From Alphaproteobacteria bacterium (GTDB lineage Bacteria > Pseudomonadota > Alphaproteobacteria > Rhizobiales > Devosiaceae), in the NCBI GenBank assembly GCA_013152625.1, contig JAADFY010000086.1, forward strand, positions 1 through 12,463: a DNA stretch of 12,463 nt. The letters are read 5' to 3'. How positions within the stretch are numbered: the stretch's first letter is position 1; each line of letters starts with the position of its first letter. Positions 5,061 to 12,463 of this stretch are shown piece after piece. The translations under genes were made by a program, and so were the position numbers. Under the pieces are notes generated by a model that saw nothing but the letters and a program-made list of their open reading frames with translations, ran no database searches and had not been told where the DNA came from.

Positions 5061-7952
5061 TTATTGCCCGGTAAACCGGCCAAAGGCCCCGCGCACTTCA
5101 CCGGCCATTTGCTCAAGATCTGCCTCAATGGCTGAAAAATCTGGGTATTTCGTCACCCGCACCAGAAGGGCGCGAAACCCCGGGGTCCAGCCCGAAATAT
5201 CATAGGGCGCAAGCAGACAGGCATTCATGAGTTGCGCCATTGTGGTGTAGGTGCCATGGATTTCCGCCAGCCGGTCCCCGTCTTTCAAAACCCCGGCCCG
5301 GCCCAGTTGCACCAGGATGCCCGCCGGCGGCGCGTGGGGGTTTTCCAGCCCGGAGCGAAAGACCAGCTGGCCCGCCTGGGCAATGAATTCAAGATCAATA
5401 AGTCCGCCGGACACCAGTTTCAGATCAAACCGGGACCGGGGCGGTTTTTGCTTGGCAATCAAGGCCCGCATTTTTGCAATATCGCCCATGGTCCGGTCGC
5501 GGTTGCGCGGCTGGCCGAGAATTTGGTCAATGCTGGCGGAAATCTCGGGGCCGAGCCCGCCGTCCATATCCATGACTCTCGCTCTGGCCAGGGCCATATG
5601 TTCCCAGGTGCGCGCTTCGGTGCGCTGATAACGCACAAAACTTTCAAGCGAGGTGGCCAGAGGCCCCTTGTTGCCCGAGGGGCGCAGACGCATGTCGGTT
5701 TCATAAAGCACACCCTCGGCGGTGGGGGCGGAAACCGCAGCCACCAGCCGCTGGGTCAGGCGGGTGTAATAGTGGCCGGGGGTCAGCGGTCGGGGACCGT
5801 CCGATTGCTCCACATCCGCCGGCCCGTCATACAAAAGGATAAAATCCAGATCGGAACTGGCGGTCATTTCAAAACTTGCCAGCTTGCCAAAGGCGAGCAG
5901 CCCGTCTGAAGCCCCCTTCAAAGCGCCGTGCCGCTTGGCAAACTCTTTTTTTGCAGCGCAAGACAACCGATGCAGCAAAATCTCGGCAATGGCGGCAAAC
6001 CGTGGCCCCGCCTGTTCCGGCGGTATGGTGGCTGCCACCAGCCCGGCGGAGACCAAAAACATCTGCTCATGTCCCACAATCCGCGCCCGGTCGATGAGAT
6101 CCTCATAGGAATTGTTCTCGCCTAGATATTCCTCATCAATCCGGTCCGCCAGTTCGTCGCGATCCAGCGCACCGCCGTAAAATGCGGTATCGATCAGCGC
6201 ATCGATCACATGGACCTTGTGACCGATGGCATCGGTCAGGCGCGGGGCGGTGGCCAAAAGATCGACAAAAATCTGAACCAGCGAGCCATGGGCACGCAAC
6301 ATGGCAAACAGTTGAATGCCCGCAGGCAGGCGCGACAGGAAAATATCGAATTTCCTGAGCGCCTGATCGGCGTCCCCCGTGTCCGCCAAAGCTGACAAAA
6401 GCGTGGGGACAAGCTCGGTCAGGTTCTGCCGGGCACGATCGGTCCTTGTGGCCGGATAGGCCCCGTACTGCCAGCCGCGAATGGTGTTGGAAGCCGTCTC
6501 GGGGTCGGAAAATCCAAATCGCTCCAGGGTTTTAAGGGTTTCGGGATCGTGGTCGGCGCCGGTAAACACCAGATCGCCGAAATCGCTGGCAAGGCTCTCA
6601 TCGCCGTAAAACAGACTTTGACAAAGCTGTACGGTTTCGTCGGCAACACCGCGATAGACATGAGAAAAACCGGCACTGTCTCCGTGCCCCATCAGGGCGG
6701 CGATGTTGGCCAGAGCAGGTTCTTGTTCGGGCAAAATATGGGTCTGCTCGTTTTCAATCATTTGCAGCCGGTTTTCCACGGCCCGCAAAAACCAGTAGTG
6801 ACGGCCCAGTTTTTCCCCGGTTTCAGGGTCAAACATTCCCGCCCCCGCCAGTGCCCTAAGGGCGTCAACCGTGGGGCGGTCTCTTAAGGAGGGATCACGG
6901 CCACCAGCAATGAGTTGCTGGGTCTGGGCGAAAAATTCAATTTCCCGGATCCCGCCGGCACCCAGTTTGACATTGTGACCGGCAACCGTGGTGGTCGCCC
7001 CGTGGCGGGCGCTGATCTGGCGTTTCATGGCCCGAATGTCGGCCACGGTGGCGAAATCGAGGTGTTTGCGCCAGATAAACGGAGCGAGTTGTTTCAGGAA
7101 ATTCTCCCCCGCCTCTTTGTCACCGGCGGCGGCGCGGGCCCGGATCCAGGCGGCGCGCTCCCAGTTCTGGCCCCGGCTTTCATAATAGACCATGGCCGCA
7201 TCGGCAGATATGGCCACCGGGGTCGAACCCGGGTCGGGTCGCAAGCGCAGGTCGGTACGAAAAACAAATCCATGTTCGGTTTGATCGCCGATCAGGGCGG
7301 CCAGCTTGCGCACAATGCGCACATAAAACCGGCCCGCTTCATCGGGATTTTTCAGCGCCCCCCGGCCCGGTTCGTAAAACGCGACAATATCGATGTCGGA
7401 GGAATAATTCAGTTCGCACCCGCCCAGTTTGCCAAGGGCAAAAATCATCAGCCCCGATCGGGCAGCGGGAGCGCCGGTGGCCGGAATTTCAATTTTCCCC
7501 CGGGCGGCGGCACCCCGAAACAAAACATTTAACCCCCCATCGAGGCACCCGTCGGCAAATCGCGACAGGGCGGCGCTGGATTGCCGGGTCGACCATGCGC
7601 CACCGCATTCCGCCAATGCCGCCAGCAAAGCCATTTTCGATTTGCTTTTGCGCAGCGCGATGGCCAGTGTCGCCTCATCATCTCCCTTGCCTGCCTGATC
7701 GACCTCCCCAAGCAGGGCCGCGTTAATTTCCTCGAGCGGGCTGGCCAGCGCCTCGTGCAGCCAGCCGATATTGGCCCCGGCCATTTGGCGCAGATAAGGG
7801 GAGCGGGCAAAAATCGCACCCAGAAACCGGCCAACCTCTGGCGGTGTGTCTTTCTGAATGATCGCTTCAACCAGCCCGTCAAGCTCCGGGTCGGCGACCC
7901 CCGGGGGCAGCTTGTTTGTCAGTTCGGCGGCAAGGGTGGGCCCCGCACTCAT
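5061..7952 (-). CDS. glnE: Bifunctional glutamine synthetase adenylyltransferase / adenylyl-removing enzyme
   Basis: GlnE attaches AMP to glutamine synthetase when nitrogen is plentiful and removes it when nitrogen is scarce, under control of PII proteins and glutamine. The 963-residue length fits the family. It has two nucleotidyltransferase halves. The N-terminal (deadenylylating) half carries GKLGGCELNYSSDIDIV, with metal-binding D186 and D188. The C-terminal (adenylylating) half carries SSDLDFILLYD, with D701 and D703. Each is followed by its family motif, GAGGIREIEFFAQ (331-343) and SGGLIDLEFIAQ (848-859). In the second half the usual glycine pair after GKL is replaced by AS (GKLASFEM). 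The ATG at 7952 overlaps the stop of the upstream kinase as ATGA (7949-7952) with no clear Shine-Dalgarno sequence, pointing to translational coupling. Confidence 0.97.
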   Translation of the reverse strand: MSAGPTLAAELTNKLPPGVADPELDGLVEAIIQKDTPPEVGRFLGAIFARSPYLRQMAGANIGWLHEALASPLEEINAALLGEVDQAGKGDDEATLAIALRKSKSKMALLAALAECGGAWSTRQSSAALSRFADGCLDGGLNVLFRGAAARGKIEIPATGAPAARSGLMIFALGKLGGCELNYSSDIDIVAFYEPGRGALKNPDEAGRFYVRIVRKLAALIGDQTEHGFVFRTDLRLRPDPGSTPVAISADAAMVYYESRGQNWERAAWIRARAAAGDKEAGENFLKQLAPFIWRKHLDFATVADIRAMKRQISARHGATTTVAGHNVKLGAGGIREIEFFAQTQQLIAGGRDPSLRDRPTVDALRALAGAGMFDPETGEKLGRHYWFLRAVENRLQMIENEQTHILPEQEPALANIAALMGHGDSAGFSHVYRGVADETVQLCQSLFYGDESLASDFGDLVFTGADHDPETLKTLERFGFSDPETASNTIRGWQYGAYPATRTDRARQNLTELVPTLLSALADTGDADQALRKFDIFLSRLPAGIQLFAMLRAHGSLVQIFVDLLATAPRLTDAIGHKVHVIDALIDTAFYGGALDRDELADRIDEEYLGENNSYEDLIDRARIVGHEQMFLVSAGLVAATIPPEQAGPRFAAIAEILLHRLSCAAKKEFAKRHGALKGASDGLLAFGKLASFEMTASSDLDFILLYDGPADVEQSDGPRPLTPGHYYTRLTQRLVAAVSAPTAEGVLYETDMRLRPSGNKGPLATSLESFVRYQRTEARTWEHMALARARVMDMDGGLGPEISASIDQILGQPRNRDRTMGDIAKMRALIAKQKPPRSRFDLKLVSGGLIDLEFIAQAGQLVFRSGLENPHAPPAGILVQLGRAGVLKDGDRLAEIHGTYTTMAQLMNACLLAPYDISGWTPGFRALLVRVTKYPDFSAIEADLEQMAGEVRGAFGRFTGQ

Positions 7953-9370
7953 TGGGGCGGGGCGCCGGGCAGGCTGAGGCGAACCAGCGTCCCCGGATCA
8001 TTGCCAAAAATTTCAATTTCCCCCTTGTGCAGCCGGGCAACGGCGGCCACCAGCGACAGGCCAAGGCCCGATCCGGCCTCGGTGCGGCTTTCCTCGAGCC
8101 GGACAAAACGCTGCAATACCCGCTCCCGCTCTGCTTGCGGTATGCCGGGGCCCTTGTCGGCCACTTCGAAAACGGTTCTGTTCTCGCCGGCATAGGCGCG
8201 AACGGTAACCTGATTTTCCCGCCCCCCGGTCAGATCGCCGTTCTGGGCGTATTTGATGGCGTTTTCGATCAGATTGACCAGGGCCTGGCCCACCAGCTCC
8301 CGGTTGGCAACCAGTTCCAGCCCTTTGGGCGCGTCGGCGCTGATGGCAAGGCCGGCATCCTCGGCCACCGGGGCGTAAAGTTCCACCAGATCGGCCAACA
8401 TGTCGGCAACATTTATAGTCTCAAAAGCGCTGGCAGGGGCCCCCGCCTCGATACGGGCAATCAGCAACAGGGCATTGAAGGTTTTCAGCAACTGGTCGCT
8501 TTCAGAAATGGTCGCCTCAAGGGCGGCCCGGGCCGCCTCCCCGTCCATTTCCCCGTGTAGCGCCCGCTCCACCTTGTTGCGCATCCGGGTGAGCGGGGTT
8601 TTAAGGTCATGGGCGATATTGTCGGTGACCTGCTTCATGGCCTGCATGAGCTGTTCGATCCGGTCGAGCATGGCATTCAGGTTGGTGGCCAGCCGGTCAA
8701 ACTCGTCATTGCGCCGGGTTACCGGCACCCGCATGGACAAATTGCCGGACATGATCTGATTGGAAGTGTCGGCGATGGCATCCAGCCGGCGCAGCACCCG
8801 ACGGGCCGTAAACACACCAGCAATGATGGATAAAATGACAATCATGATCACGCCCCAGAAAAAGGCCTGAAAAATGATCACGGCAAAGCCCCGGCGCTCG
8901 ACAATATCGCGGCCCACCACCAGCCGGTAGCCTGAGGGCAGAATGAAACTGCGCACCAGCGCCACCCCTTCAGTATCTTCCGCCTCCGGGTCCGACGCCC
9001 GGAACGGACGGTCGCGCTGGTAGGTGAAGGTATGCTGGCCGGGATTGTCCAGCACCGCAAACGGTACCGTGGCGATATTGCCGGCCACCCCGACCCCGTT
9101 CTGATCGGCGACAAAGTAGATGCCCGGCCCGGCACCCCGCGCAATGCGCTGAATGGCAACCACCAATCCCCGTGTGCCGCCGCGCCGGTATTCCCGTTCG
9201 AGTCGGTTGAGTTCCCGCTCGATACCGCGCACCTGGGTCTGTTGAATATTTATCGAAGACTGAAAAGCGATATAGCCCAGTATGCCAATGGCAAACACAA
9301 TAAACAGAATAATAAAGATGGCCGTAAGCTGAAACGTCGTGGTCCGCCACAGCCGTCCCAGCCTACTCAC
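7949..9370 (-). CDS. HAMP-domain sensor histidine kinase, partner of the adjacent OmpR-type regulator
   Basis: This 473-residue inner-membrane kinase has a helix at about 13-36, a periplasmic sensor loop of about 125 residues (37-161), and a second helix at about 162-188. HAMP follows (about 186-240), then HisKA with NIAHDLKTPLTRMR (H254) and an ATPase domain with N-box NLIENAIKY (366-374), G1 DKGPG (405-409) and G2 GSGLG (433-437). All catalytic motifs are present. The periplasmic loop contains no cysteine and no domain I can name; it is arginine-rich near residues 48-78. Translation starts at GTG (9370), overlapping the regulator gene by 8 bases, and the stop overlaps the glnE start by 4. 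The signal is unknown; being next to degP suggests envelope stress. Confidence 0.92.
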   Translation of the reverse strand: MSRLGRLWRTTTFQLTAIFIILFIVFAIGILGYIAFQSSINIQQTQVRGIERELNRLEREYRRGGTRGLVVAIQRIARGAGPGIYFVADQNGVGVAGNIATVPFAVLDNPGQHTFTYQRDRPFRASDPEAEDTEGVALVRSFILPSGYRLVVGRDIVERRGFAVIIFQAFFWGVIMIVILSIIAGVFTARRVLRRLDAIADTSNQIMSGNLSMRVPVTRRNDEFDRLATNLNAMLDRIEQLMQAMKQVTDNIAHDLKTPLTRMRNKVERALHGEMDGEAARAALEATISESDQLLKTFNALLLIARIEAGAPASAFETINVADMLADLVELYAPVAEDAGLAISADAPKGLELVANRELVGQALVNLIENAIKYAQNGDLTGGRENQVTVRAYAGENRTVFEVADKGPGIPQAERERVLQRFVRLEESRTEAGSGLGLSLVAAVARLHKGEIEIFGNDPGTLVRLSLPGAPPQ

Positions 9371-10034
9371 GGATCATATATCCCGCGCCTCGAACGGTGT
9401 GCAGCAGGGGTTTGGCCTGGCCGCGATCGATCTTGGCACGCAACCGCGACATGTGCACATCAATGACATTGGTCTGGGGATCAAAATGATAGTCCCACAC
9501 GTTTTCAAGCAGCATGGTGCGGGTGACCACCTGCCCGGCATGGCGCATGAGATATTCCAGCAACCGAAATTCCCGGGGCTGCAACACAATGTCATTGTCG
9601 CCCCGCTTTACCCCATGGGACAGCCGGTCGAGGCGTAACTCGCCCACCTGATAAGAGGTGGCGGCCTCGGCGGGGGCAGTGCGCCGGGCCAAAACCTCAA
9701 CCCGGGCCAGCAATTCGGAAAAAGCGTAAGGTTTGGCCAGATAGTCATCCCCACCTGCCCGCAGCCCGGTCACCCGGTCATCCACTTCACCCAGCGCGGA
9801 AAGGATCAGGGCCGGCGTGGTATTGCCTTCGGCGCGCAGGCTTTCAATGATCGACAGCCCGTCGCGCCGGGGCAGCATCCGGTCGATGATCATGACCTCA
9901 TAGTCCATGGAGGAGGCCATGGCGTACCCGGTGTCGCCATCGGCGGCATGATGGGTGACGTGGCCGACCTCGTCCAGCGCCTGCATGATGTAGCTGGCGG
10001 TATCCCGGTCATCCTCTATGAGCAATATTTTCAT
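9363..10034 (-). CDS. OmpR/PhoB-family response regulator
   Basis: This 223-residue transcription factor is presumably phosphorylated by the kinase encoded immediately downstream. The receiver domain (1-118) has the acidic pair D8/D9, phospho-acceptor D51 (VMIIDRMLP), S79 and K101 (AKPY). The winged-helix domain (about 126-222) has the recognition region around TNVIDVHMSRLRAKID and the family's typical C-terminal end VRGAGYMIRE. I use the ATG at 10034, which gives the canonical MKILLIEDD start; an alternative start at 10088 would add 18 unlikely residues. The ribosome binding site is weak. The gene is 82 bases downstream of degP and overlaps the kinase gene, so the two-component pair is co-translated. 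Targets are unknown; degP is an obvious candidate. Confidence 0.95.
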   Translation of the reverse strand: MKILLIEDDRDTASYIMQALDEVGHVTHHAADGDTGYAMASSMDYEVMIIDRMLPRRDGLSIIESLRAEGNTTPALILSALGEVDDRVTGLRAGGDDYLAKPYAFSELLARVEVLARRTAPAEAATSYQVGELRLDRLSHGVKRGDNDIVLQPREFRLLEYLMRHAGQVVTRTMLLENVWDYHFDPQTNVIDVHMSRLRAKIDRGQAKPLLHTVRGAGYMIRE

Positions 10035-10073
10035 GCCAGTACCAATAGAGCAAGGCTTCAACAAAGAGCAAAC

Positions 10074-10101
10074 GCCGCCCGACCCCAAAGGGCCGGGCAG
10101 C
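10074..10101 (-). promoter_or_regulatory. Hairpin between degP and the response regulator gene
   Basis: On the minus strand, GCTGCCCG (10101-10094) pairs with CGGGCGGC (10081-10074) over eight positions including one G-U wobble, with a 12-base loop. It sits 15 bases past the degP stop codon and about 40 before the regulator start. The sequence after it (GTTTGCTCTTTGTTG) is only moderately T-rich. It could act as a weak terminator that lowers expression of the regulator-kinase-glnE part, or as an RNA 3'-end stabiliser for degP. It is a prediction from base pairing alone. Confidence 0.4.
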
Positions 10102-10116
10102 GCCCGTCAATGGCCG

Positions 10117-11649
10117 TTACTCGCTGATCGAAAGGCCCAGGAACCGTACATTACCGCCGCGCATGGCCTTGAGCAGCACGGTGGAGCGGCCCGATTCCCG
10201 CACCTCTGCGATGATTTCCTCAAGTTCTTCGGCGGTGTTTACCCCCTGATAGTCGGCCTCAAGAATAACCACTCCGGGCACCAGTCCCTTTTCGGCAGCA
10301 GCGCTGTCGGGGTCAACTTCTTCGATGATGACCCCCTCACCATCCGGCCCGGTCATGACCGCAATGCCCAAAGAGGTCGGCATCGGCTCCGGGTCCGGCG
10401 TCGCCGGTTCGGGTTCGGGGGCGGGCTCGACCAGCGCCACCTCATCGGCCAGGGTGCCCAGCGTGACCATAACCTGTTGTTCGTCGCCGTCGCGCCAGAT
10501 CGTTAATTCAACTTCACTGCCCGGCAGTTTCGAGGCCACCAGCCGCGACAGTTCGCGGGGGCTGGCAACTTCCTCCCCATCCACAAACAGGATGATGTCG
10601 CCGGAGCGAATGCCGGCCATTTGCGCCGGGGTGTCGGGGGTGGCCCGGGTAACCATGGCTCCCCGGGCTTCCTCCAGCCCCACACCGGCGGCAATATCCT
10701 TGGTGACGATCTGAATGGAGACGCCGAGGAAGCCCCGGGTGACATTACCGTCGTCCATCAGATCGAACACGACCTGCTTGACGGTGTCGGCGGGTATGGC
10801 AAAAGCGATACCCACATTGCCGCCGGTGGGCGAGAATATAGCCGTGTTCACACCGACCACCTTGCCCGAGGTATTAAAGGCGGGGCCACCGGAGTTGCCC
10901 CGGTTGACCGCTGCGTCAATTTGCAGGAAATCATCATAGGCGTTGGCGTTGATGTCGCGGCCCCGGGCCGAAATTATACCCGCGGTAACCGTGCCGCCCA
11001 GACCAAAGGGGTTGCCCACGGCCACGACCCAGTCGCCGACCCGGGCCTCTTCGGTGGCAAACTCGACAAAGGGCAGATCGTCGGCCCCCTCGATTTGGAG
11101 CAGGGCGAGATCGGTGCGCGGGTCGGTGCCGACAATGGTGGCGACGCGTTCATCACCATTGTCCATGATAACGATGACTTCATCGGCGTTTTCCACCACA
11201 TGATTGTTGGTCACCACAAAGCCGTCGGCGGAAATCACAAACCCGGAACCCACCGCCTCGGTATAGTTGCGACGCGGCGCGCGATTGGGGCGACGATCCC
11301 GGGGGCGGGCGTCAGGGTTGCCGAACCGGTCCTGGAAATCCCGAAAGAACCGCTCCAGAGGGTGTCCGGGGGGCAGATCGGGCATTTCAAAATCGAAGTT
11401 TGGCCGCTGGCGCTGGCGCTGGCGTTCCTCGGTGATTTCCGTGCGCACCCGGATCGAAACAACCGCGGGGCGCACCGCATCGACAAGGTCGGCAAAACTG
11501 TTCGGCGCCGGGGCCGTGACCATAATCTGGGCGTTGGCCGGCTGTGACTGGGTCAAAATGCCGGTTGTCAGCGCCGTACCGGTCAGGAAAACGGTGGCGG
11601 TGGCGGCCAGAATAAAGCGTTTCAGGGTGGGGTTCGATTTCGATTGCAT
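10117..11649 (-). CDS. degP: Periplasmic serine endoprotease DegP/HtrA (Do-like)
   Basis: This 510-residue protease/chaperone degrades or refolds damaged proteins in the periplasm. A signal peptide (1-40) ends at a good signal peptidase site, QPANA|QIM. The trypsin-like domain (about 50-300) has the full triad H150 (VVTNNHVV), D180 (RTDLALLQ) and S253 (NRGNSGGP). Two PDZ domains follow, at about 304-395 and 425-500. The loop before the protease core (75-130) is rich in Arg, Gln and Pro. The linker between PDZ domains is an acidic proline repeat (EPAPEPEPATPDPEPMP, 408-424). The ATG at 11649 is preceded by a strong AAGGAG (11655-11660); an upstream start at 11733 would place residues before the signal peptide and is rejected. 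The two-component pair downstream suggests a shared stress response. Confidence 0.96.
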   Translation of the reverse strand: MQSKSNPTLKRFILAATATVFLTGTALTTGILTQSQPANAQIMVTAPAPNSFADLVDAVRPAVVSIRVRTEITEERQRQRQRPNFDFEMPDLPPGHPLERFFRDFQDRFGNPDARPRDRRPNRAPRRNYTEAVGSGFVISADGFVVTNNHVVENADEVIVIMDNGDERVATIVGTDPRTDLALLQIEGADDLPFVEFATEEARVGDWVVAVGNPFGLGGTVTAGIISARGRDINANAYDDFLQIDAAVNRGNSGGPAFNTSGKVVGVNTAIFSPTGGNVGIAFAIPADTVKQVVFDLMDDGNVTRGFLGVSIQIVTKDIAAGVGLEEARGAMVTRATPDTPAQMAGIRSGDIILFVDGEEVASPRELSRLVASKLPGSEVELTIWRDGDEQQVMVTLGTLADEVALVEPAPEPEPATPDPEPMPTSLGIAVMTGPDGEGVIIEEVDPDSAAAEKGLVPGVVILEADYQGVNTAEELEEIIAEVRESGRSTVLLKAMRGGNVRFLGLSISE

Positions 11650-11798
11650 GGGTGTCTCCTTGGTATCTTTGTGCAAGGACCCGAAAAGGGGGGGGCGGGC
11701 CAATTGGAATAACAAGGGATATGAGCGCCTCAACCTTACCGGGTGCTGACCGCCATATTACAAATCGTTCAGGTTTGAAAACGCCGGTGAATGGTCGC
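11650..11798 (-). promoter_or_regulatory. Leader and probable promoter region of degP
   Basis: The 149 bases between the TauE-family gene and degP contain the degP ribosome binding site AAGGAG (11655-11660) and a run of eight C (plus-strand G8, 11688-11695) within a GC-rich stretch. A possible promoter reads TTGAGG (11733-11728), 16 bases, then TATTCC (11711-11706) on the minus strand, but the -10 half is poor. I see no clear heat-shock or extracytoplasmic sigma factor site. No convincing terminator follows the TauE-family gene, so read-through into degP remains possible. Confidence 0.35.
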
Positions 11799-12463
11799 TC
11801 AGTTAGCCAGCAACGCCACACTGGCCCGGCGCAAAAGCTCCAGCGCCACCCCGGTTAATACAATGCGAAACCCGAGGCGAAACAGGCGCTCAGGCAGGCG
11901 GTCCAGCAGTTGCGAGCCAATCAGGGTGCCCAGAAATCCGGCAATGGCCATGGCAATTATGAAGGGCAGATATTGCGTAAACGCAAATCCAAGGAGCACA
12001 AATGCAAGCACCTTGAACAGGTTTTGCACCGACATCAAGAATGCGTGAGTGCCGACAATCTGACGGCGATCCTTCAGCCCGCGCAAAAATGCCGCCACCA
12101 GCGGCCCGGATATGCCGACCACCATGGATATGGCGGACGTAAACAGACCGGCAAGCACCGTGGCCGGGGCACCGTCGGTCGGTGCTGTGCGCCTCGGGAT
12201 CCACACCAGATACAAAATGAACAGCCCGATAGCGGCTTTGAACAGGTTTTCCGGCAGCAAAATCGCGATCTGACCGCCAACGGCAGCACCAAAAGCACTG
12301 CCAAGGGCAAACCAGAAGGCAAAACGCCATTGAATATGGGCCCGTTGCACCGCCGCCCGACCGCCATTCGAGGCCAGTTGAATGCAGCCATGGACGGGAA
12401 TGACGATGGCAGGGGGGAAATATATCGCCATGACCGCAATCATCAGCGAGCCGCCGCCAAGCG
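11799..12463 (-). CDS. TauE/SafE-family membrane permease (sulfite/organosulfur exporter type), 5' end outside the window
   Basis: At least 220 residues are visible, ending in TGA at 11799; family members are about 250 residues, so roughly 10-40 N-terminal residues are missing. The reading frame stays open to the window edge, and the codons before the first Met in the window read LGGGSL, matching the glycine-rich end of the first family helix. Around six to seven hydrophobic helices follow, including FAFWFALGSAFGAAVGGQIA, the repeat-equivalent SAISMVVGISGPLVAAFL, and IIAMAIAGFLGTLIGSQLL. The family moves anions such as sulfite, sulfoacetate or other organic acids across the inner membrane; the substrate here is unknown. 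It is 149 bases upstream of degP on the same strand and may be an independent gene. Confidence 0.85.
   Translation of the reverse strand, partial: LGGGSLMIAVMAIYFPPAIVIPVHGCIQLASNGGRAAVQRAHIQWRFAFWFALGSAFGAAVGGQIAILLPENLFKAAIGLFILYLVWIPRRTAPTDGAPATVLAGLFTSAISMVVGISGPLVAAFLRGLKDRRQIVGTHAFLMSVQNLFKVLAFVLLGFAFTQYLPFIIAMAIAGFLGTLIGSQLLDRLPERLFRLGFRIVLTGVALELLRRASVALLAN

Noticed and set aside
6915..7532. Plus-strand reading frames inside glnE (also 5232-5909)
   Set aside because: They are antisense shadows of glnE with no family features and no ribosome binding site that I can see.
10621..11547. Plus-strand reading frame of 308 codons
   Set aside because: It is antisense to degP, whose catalytic triad and PDZ domains are unmistakable. 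The Gly/His-rich product is typical of antisense frames in high-GC genes.

Overview
The window looks like chromosomal DNA of an alphaproteobacterium, most likely of the order Hyphomicrobiales (Rhizobiales). The evidence is high GC content, a long alphaproteobacterial-type GlnE, a PleC/DivJ-like kinase, a degP / two-component / glnE gene order that I recall from rhizobial genomes, and an intergenic palindrome of a type common in that order. The genus cannot be fixed from the sequence alone.

Layout, left to right. Positions 1-863 hold the 5' part of an IS1595-family (ISXO2-like) insertion sequence, read leftward and cut by the window edge, with a good promoter and ribosome binding site of its own. 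Positions about 864-1311 are a gene-free patch packed with four kinds of short repeat: a REP-like inverted doublet, a 95-base imperfect hairpin, and two tandem cassettes with constant ends and variable hairpin-bearing centres. Positions 1312-3168 (minus) encode a full-length ABC exporter half-transporter. A 352-base divergent spacer follows, then a membrane-associated PAS histidine kinase (3521-4948, plus) with no response regulator beside it. Between this gene and the convergent glnE lies a short spacer with two nested or adjacent inverted repeats (4961-5053).

Positions 5061-12463 are all on the minus strand. In transcription order they are a TauE/SafE-family membrane permease (start outside the window), the periplasmic serine protease DegP, an OmpR-type response regulator, its HAMP histidine kinase, and glnE. 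The regulator and kinase overlap by 8 bases and the kinase and glnE overlap by 4 bases (ATGA), so regulator, kinase and glnE are probably one translationally coupled unit. DegP sits 82 bases upstream of the regulator with a hairpin between them. The layout suggests an envelope-stress unit (protease plus sensor and regulator) sharing a transcript with the enzyme that adjusts glutamine synthetase activity by adenylylation.

I see no clearly new defence, secretion or biosynthetic system here. Most of the window is ordinary core-genome content. The parts most worth a second look are the repeat patch at 864-1311, the composite palindrome at 4961-5053, and the coupling of glnE to an envelope two-component system.
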